Shown here: positions 57,612 to 64,000 of the stretch, piece by piece
Numbering within the stretch: position 1 is the stretch's first letter
How the letters are laid out: each line of letters begins with the position of its first letter
NCBI GenBank assembly: GCA_903813345.2
Contig: CAIIXF020000005.1
Span: forward strand, 28,461,375-28,525,374
Length of the DNA: 64,000 bases
Reading direction: 5' to 3'
Origin: Owenia fusiformis
Lineage: Eukaryota; Annelida; Polychaeta; Sabellida; Oweniidae
Translations under genes and position numbers: made by a program
Notes under the pieces: model-generated
Told to the model about the DNA's origin: nothing
The model's input: only the letters and a program-made list of their open reading frames with translations
Database searches by the model: none

Positions 57612-59311
57612 TCACCTTAGTATCCAAAAGGGTGAAAAAATCACACTCATGAATACAGAAAACAGCAGAATCTTCCTCACCCATAACAACACCCTGCCTT
57701 TCAGCACCATCGAGTCAAATTCTGTTTTATTATACACCTGAAGCATTGTCATTACAAATAGATACGTAGAAAATGTCTTCAAAAATATTTTTGCATATTT
57801 TGAGAGTTTTTCCAAGTGCACTGCAGTGATCTGTATGGCCTTCATTGTACTCCTACTTTCATTTAATCCGGATTTGACCTCACTAATTATTGGAGTTAAG
57901 CTCTCCTTGAATGTATTCATAGCATCTGATTGTGATACGTTACTGACTGCTGTTGAAAGAGCTTGGGGGTCAAGTAAGCTTGACATCACATGTTGCATGG
58001 CAGACACCATTGACATCATTGTTTCTATGGCAGATGTTAGACTGGCTGTGTTGGAGTTGAGACCTTGAACTCCAGTGAGAACAGATTCCTGTAGTAGTAC
58101 AGGTACAGGCTTGGGGCTGAAATATAAGAAAAGCCATTATCTAGGCTCATATCTACAGTATTTCAGATTATTCAGTTTTTGTGCAATAAGCCTGTGGCCT
58201 CTTGTAATTCAAGGAGTTTCAGCCATGTTCATTTTTTCAAAAATAACTTGGCAGAAAAACATCAAAATATAAGAGGCCACACATTTTATTAGCCAAACCA
58301 TGGGCTTTCATTCTAGTTGAAAGCCAAAGGCCAAACCAGAAGCAATCAAAGATATACAAATGCCCTTTATGAACAATTTAAATGCAATTTTCCATATATT
58401 TTTGTACAATGGTCTTTTAATTTCATATTTTTTATGTTTTACTGAGTTAGAAGACAAGTGGACTGTACACTCTACTCATTTAGATTATTTATGGTGGGTC
58501 AATACAACCCACGTGCGATTTGTTTTGGTCATGGTATAGGAAAAGTAGTACTTAAAACACTAGTTTGCTACTTTGTAGATGTATGGCACGTATATGTGTA
58601 CATGCATTGACAATTAATGTTTGGTAATAGCTAGTAGGAGTGTCAGGGACCGCTGACAGATTATAATTTTGGCGGTCTCAGTAAATCAATGAGGTAATCA
58701 GGTCCTACGTGCTTTTTTCAGGCCCAGAAATCAATGCTCGCTTATAAATGTAGCAAAATCTTTTTTCGTTCGTGGGATATTTTGTTCACCATATAACCGA
58801 ACGGGAAGTTTTTGAATAGGACTACATGATCTGAATGGATGCGAGGATTCGATGGGCTGGGATTTGAGAAATTATGATTTGAACTTTGCCAATTTTACAT
58901 GTATTCCAATGAGTGAAAAAGTAAGTTGCTTTCTACCGGTCCAAACTGTAGAGACAAATGTATTACTAAAATCTAGGTCTGGTTAGACTATTTGTATCAT
59001 CGGATCTGAGATGTTCTCAGCTTGTAATAATAAGGACCAATGATGATGATTAGCGCGTCTAACGTCTCATCAGAAGAAACTTCAACCAAAACGAAAGTAA
59101 AATCCAAATTCCAACAAATTTTGAATGAAATAAAAGTCACATACGCCTTTTCATGTTCTTTCAACCACGATGACAATGTCTTCAATATTTCCTTGAATCT
59201 ATTAGGTACATTCCCATCACCAGATTCTATCTCTGCACGAAGGAACTTTTTGAATAAATTGAAAAGATTAGCAGAAAATTTGTTCAAAATCTTATCAATG
59301 ATGAACGCCAT
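57612..59311 (-). CDS. Two-exon gene of unknown function (about 223 aa)
   Basis: Exons, minus strand: 59311-59145 (ATG in good context, AAGATGG) and 58116-57612. Donor GC|GTATGT and acceptor TTTCAG|CCCCAAG join in phase (672 bp). The product starts MAFIIDKILNKF, has an amphipathic, Lys-rich first half, an S/T/M-rich middle (about 90-135), and ends in a hydrophobic C-terminus. No family recognised. A donor-like CAG|GTGTAT after VMTMLQ means the last 40 or so residues may be intronic and a further exon may exist. Extra exons between 58117 and 59144 cannot be excluded. A 12-residue upstream in-frame ATG (59344) is also possible. Confidence 0.4.
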
Positions 59312-60402
59312 CTTGAGTGTCATGTGACACACTGGACGAAACATAAATATTAATTCAAAATATTCCCGGGATTACCATTTGTTAATTTGAATCTACAACA
59401 CAAATGACCGCACGCATTATCTTCAAATCTCAGATAATGTCTGTAATCATTTCCATTTATATAATGCATTTGGTAGTCGACTCATCTCTTTTATTTATAC
59501 AAATTGCATAAAACAAGGACCAGTGGCAGGCCTATTTTTAGTCAATCTTGACCTATCCAAATGGATCAGGATAAATCACATCAGATCAAGGGTATTTTTA
59601 CTTGTCTCACTGCCAACAACTGTGTAGTTTTAACTTTTCATTGTAGATGTTGCAATAGCACTATCAGAACTTATTTAATATAGGCCTATGCATTGAATGC
59701 TTTAGCCTTGGATCAAGTCCTAGTTGTCTCAAGCATATCGTAGGTTTGAAAAGGAGGGGATGGAAATTCTAGGCAACTAATGAAAGAATTAGCTCACACA
59801 GCTTATCATTGGCTAAATCAATTTATCCAAAAAGTATGAATAAGTGAATATGGGATCTTCATATCTAGGATGAAGCAAATATCAATTTTGATTCCTTCAT
59901 TTCCCACCCCTCCATTGAAAATGGGGCAAATCTCATGTTCCAAATCAAATCTTTTTCACCAAAAACAGACAAACAGTATTTATCAGGACATGTTGCTGCT
60001 TTAAAAGTGATAGTTAGTGGTAGTGTCTATCAGGGACCGCGCATTATACCGAAACCCATTATACCGACGCGCATTATACCGAAACCCATTATACCGACGC
60101 GCATTGTACCGAAAGGCGTTATACCGAATGCCATAATCACTGTTCCACAACTAGTTACTTTGACGGAACGTCAATGTAACAAAATGGATGAACTTCCTGG
60201 TTACGAGGTTTTTACTTTCTCGATTTAAACCTAGTTATAAGTCAAGTTGCAGATTATAATTTTGCCCAAAGCTAGAAAATATAGCCTAGTTTTAATAAGT
60301 TTCTTCGATTTGGAATTTGTTTTGCAAATGAAGCTGTAATTCATATACTAAGCCCCTCGCTTTTGTTACATTGACGAAAGCCTGTTATATTACCAATGTA
60401 TG

Positions 60403-60625
60403 TTATTTTGTCAATGGGGATTTAGCCCGACCATTTTTAGAAAACTTGAAAATCTCTAGAATTTGAATAAAGGTAAATAACAGTGCAAAAACTAAGTTGT
60501 TTTGATAGAAAATTACACACAGAATAAAAAATAGAAGAAAATGTTAGTCTTTAGTGGTTAAAAATGCAGATCTCCTAAAATCTCATTAAAATGAGACCTT
60601 AACGAGATTTCAAAGCTATATGGAA
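60403..60625 (-). repeat. Dispersed repeat, second copy (inverted) of 13430-13665
   Basis: Reverse complement shares most of its length with the STIMATE intron 3 copy, with a small deletion near 60530. It lies inside the 3.6-kb element, so that element may have captured it. Confidence 0.75.
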
Positions 60626-61399
60626 AAGCCACTATTAGATAGATGCCTTCACTAGGCTATTCTCTGTACTTGTGTCCGTGCCTCATTTTGAGTAGCGAGT
60701 GTAAATTATTTTCGGAAACATGATTATGTTTGGCCTGTAATATGAATTGGAGATATCTGACAAAATATGGATAGCCTAAAATATAAATTTTGTGTTTTTG
60801 AACATGCGGAAATATCTTGAACACTTTGAAACTGAAGTACAGTTCCTTAATAGGTCGTTCAGTTTTCTTGTTTTTGTTCTTTTGTTTGTTTCACGCGTGT
60901 GTTTGTGTTTAATAGCCACGCGTAATTATTAATAAGCGTAATCAGATTATTTCAAGCGTCGAAATAGAGGTATCTACACAAACCCATTCACTTACCGTTA
61001 TATTGAGCGATCTAGATGCGTCAATAATAATTGTTTTCACTCATCGGCTTTAGTGGCCCGCGATACCTTTTATTTCATTCATCTGAGACGCAATTGATAT
61101 ATTGGCAACAAATCAAATGTTCTAAATGATTCTTCTTCATTTTGGAATGTTTCTCCCACCCGATATTCAAAGATGTGTCTGAAATATTATACTTTACATT
61201 GATCACGATTCTTGTACTTTCTGTCTTTACGACTCCCGTTCACATTTGCAAGAGTTGTTGATTGCATTGCCTTGATCGTTGGTCGAACTTCGATTCCAAC
61301 TAAATCAGATTATTAATCAATTAAGAAATGTAATATCATGTTTATCCAAGCAAATAATTGTAACAACTACATTATTTTTTAGCAGTTTTGACACCTAAG

Positions 61400-61790
61400 C
61401 AGGGTAGCCTAAGGGCGTAGACTGAGGCTACTTTGCGGTTGAACGTCGTGGGATGCGGAGGTCTCGCGTTCGAGCCCCAGGTACGGAGTTGTTGATCATT
61501 GTCACTACGGACACCCGGTCCGAAGGTCCAACCGTTTACCGGCCCTTGGCATGGGTTGGTTCTCTGGCCGCTCTTGCCGGAGACAGATTGTGAGACTGTG
61601 GTTGGTTCCTCCACTAACGTGCTTTAGTAAACTCCGGGAGTCATATAGTATGGTAGCGGGCCCCCACCAAGGGCAGTAGTGGAACGACGCGAATCGGTCC
61701 CAGTATGGTTGCCTTGCAACTGAAGAGACTCGAGGAAATCATGCCATTCGCAGTGACCCAGAAAAGACTTTTGCTTCTTAATTTGACGTT
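61400..61790 (+). mobile_element. tRNA-derived SINE-like element
   Basis: Box A fit TAGCCTAAGGG (61405-61415) and box B-like GCGTTCGAGCC (61466-61476), about 50 bp apart. A G/C-rich tRNA-unrelated body follows (TGGTAGCGGGCCCCCACC, CAACTGAAGAGACTCGAGG), giving way to a T-rich end near 61770-61790. Composition differs sharply from the flanks. Boundaries are approximate. Confidence 0.6.
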
Positions 61791-63631
61791 TTAATTCATT
61801 TATTTACATACTTTATTCATATTACTTTCCCGGCAGTTATGATTTTTATTGGTCAAATGAATGAACGAGACATTAATACATCTAGATAGTATCAAAACCA
61901 TAATTTTGTCGGACATATATAAAATAACATTTGAAAACACAACACACATAGCTACAATATCCGGTAGCATTTGGTTCCCACGCTCTATCATTTTGTGCGG
62001 TCATCATAAGATAAGGAGGTGCGGTTGATTGGACCATGGGCTTTCAACATAGTCAAGAAATTGGCAAAGTCACTATGGGTCCCATTTGAGAATCAATTCA
62101 AATCAAAATCAAATTGAGAATCAGATGACCTGCTAAGTCTAGTATTGCTAAGTCTAGTATTGATTTGCCCCTAAATAGATATTAAAGGGGCGCTGAATAT
62201 TGGATGAGCACCATTTTAAACTGCCAATTAAAACATGTATTCAATGTTTCAAAATAATGAAACTGAAATATTGGGGAAAATAATTGATATTTCGTTTGTG
62301 GAATGAAAACTGATGAAAGAGATAATATCAGTAGCCAAAAACTATATAAGCAATTTAAACATGGAAATGATGCCAATTTAGAAGTATTATATGAAAAGAA
62401 ATGTTTGTGAAATGGTTAGAAAATGAAATAACTTCAGAATTAGCCTAATGGGATCATTGAGGCACACATTGATAAAAATCACACTTGGATTTGGAAAGAT
62501 TTAAAGTAAAACAAATTAATGCGTTTCTTACTATCTCCATGACAACATATCTTGGTCTCTCTCCATGACAACAAGTTTGCATCAGCACAAGATCGAAAAT
62601 ACAGTAATTAACAAGTTCAATAAGAAATGTGAAACTTTATACCTAATAGCACAATTATTTATTTCTACCAATGAAACAATACAGTATAAATAAATGTTTA
62701 CTTCATTGAATACAGAATTTACCACGGTTAAATATATTTTATGAAGTACAGGGTTTACCATAATCAAATATAAATAACAGAATTATGACTTTTTCCTCTA
62801 TGAAATACAGAAATTGATGGTTACTGGAATTAAGTTTGTTGAGACGACCCCTCAATCCGAAACGCCTAGCATCAGTTAAATAATTTCTGGCCGTAACTGA
62901 GATGTAAAGATGTTCAAAGATTTCAAATAGACTAGGTGCGAGTAGAAATAATCTTGATTTACGCAATTAAATATTTAAAATTCAGTCAAACTGATGTCAA
63001 ATTTGAAATCTACGTGTAAAAGTACTTCTAGAAATATTAAATTTGTTTTGAAATGTGACCTCTAGTTCGGGTTGATTCCCCATAGACCCCATGTTACAAA
63101 ATCACAAAAAGTGAAATATCTTTTCTCGTATTGGACAGATAACATTTTCCTTTACTGGACATATTTTAATTTTCATAACTATTAGATACATGAGGGTTAT
63201 ATGAAAATTGAACTACTAAAACAGATGTAGTTTAAGTTAAAGGGAACTTTCTACTATACCCGCCATGTTATCTGACCCGAAGGAGCCACCTGGTGGTGAA
63301 ATTGGTAACTTCCTACTCGCATCTATGATAGCTTTATCTGAAAATATGTTTTTGCGCGATAAACTTTTAATTGAATATGAAAAAGTTTAAAGTTAAAATA
63401 TTTTTTAATTTTCAAGACTTAAAATTCCCGCTGTAAAGATATAGTCCCACGCGGAAGTGCACGTCATAAAACTGATGGGTTAAGGCAATGTGCCGTCGCA
63501 CTGGCAAAGACTTCGGTACAACGCGCATCGGTAGGCCTTTTCGGCACAATGCGCGTCGGTATAATGGGTTTCGGTATAATGCGCGTCGGTATAATGAGTT
63601 TCGGTAGAATGAGGTGATCCCGTGTCTATCA

Positions 63632-64000
63632 AGGAGCTTTTGATTGTCTTATGTTGTCTTTACTATTACAGATCCTTTTCAATAGATACCCTTTAGATTT
63701 AGGCATTTCATCAACTGGGATATGGTATGTATCATAGTTATGTTATGGAACAGAAAATACAGATTTATATTTGAACATATCATATAGTCTTTATTCAGAA
63801 TTTTGTCATCAGTGACATTGAAAATCAATACAGATCCTCCAACTTAGGCTGACACCTATATGTTGATTTTAAAACCACTGATTACCCAATAGTAATCTGT
63901 CATATAAAAATAGGGCTATAGATTATTTACATAACATTGACATATAAACGTAACAGGTATTTGTATCCAGCGTAGCTCCCTTTTACATTTTAATGCACAT
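63632..64000. other. Unannotated right edge
   Basis: AT-rich, no open frame, splice signal or repeat recognised. Confidence 0.5.

Larger units (their letters stand above)
60023..63631. mobile_element. 3.6-kb Mutator-like non-autonomous element with 10-bp target duplication
   Basis: GTGTCTATCA flanks both ends (60023-60032, 63622-63631). The element, 60033-63621, begins GGGACCGCGCATTATACCG and ends CGGTAGAATGAGGTGATCCC. Terminal inverted repeats of about 95-107 bp consist of 15-bp units such as CATTATACCGACGCG and CATTATACCGAAACC. A 9-11 bp duplication with long termini is typical of Mutator-like elements. The interior has no transposase frame. It carries a dispersed repeat (60403-60625) and a SINE (61400-61790). 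Confidence 0.88.

Noticed and set aside
59935-60228. 97-codon frame with PIIPTRIIPKPIIPTR repeats
   Set aside because: It is a translation of the 15-bp terminal repeats of the Mutator-like element, not a gene.

Overview
This is a eukaryotic window: AT-rich, intron-rich and full of non-autonomous DNA transposons, SINE-like elements and minisatellites. Gene content and repeat style (CCGTC-rich dispersed repeats, many ACATGTA strings, small MITEs) suggest a marine invertebrate, most likely a lophotrochozoan such as a bivalve. The species cannot be named from sequence alone. Four genes can be reconstructed; in three of them exon after exon joins in phase with canonical GT-AG borders.

Layout. (1) 614-3001 (+): last exon of a homeobox gene. 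It begins at homeodomain position 47 and continues into a low-complexity tail with about 17 copies of a YQNPGQS-like heptad. (2) 8962-16558 (-): STIMATE/TMEM110, an ER regulator of store-operated Ca2+ entry, 7 coding exons, 307 aa. Its sixth intron carries a 32-copy, 51-bp minisatellite made from the end of exon 6 plus the splice donor. (3) 17024-36861 (+): SFMBT, a Polycomb-type protein with four MBT repeats, a SLED domain, an AT-hook and a SAM domain, 18 coding exons, 2037 aa. It includes a 16-bp microexon and a 3.4-kb exon coding for about 1,140 Q/P/S-rich residues. (4) 40675-45140 (-): PHYH, peroxisomal phytanoyl-CoA 2-hydroxylase, 8 exons, 344 aa, with an N-terminal PTS2 signal. (5) 45482-54632 (+): KCTD9, a BTB plus pentapeptide-repeat protein, 12 exons, 409 aa. 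(6) 57612-59311 (-): a weaker two-exon gene of unknown function. (7) 60023-63631: a 3.6-kb Mutator-like non-autonomous element with a SINE inside it.

The genes form two head-to-head pairs with short shared promoters: STIMATE/SFMBT (465 bp between start codons) and PHYH/KCTD9 (341 bp). STIMATE and SFMBT1 are also neighbours on human 3p21.1, so the first pair looks like old bilaterian microsynteny.

The most unusual item is the STIMATE array. Each 51-bp unit (17 codons, no frame change) carries the last 10 codons of a transmembrane exon and, in 21 of 31 junctions, an intact GTGAGT donor. The reading frame stays open for about 14 units. Donor choice could therefore add multiples of a 17-residue hydrophobic segment to the protein. 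Exon borders were read by eye from splice motifs, phase and remembered family sequences; no alignment or expression data were available.
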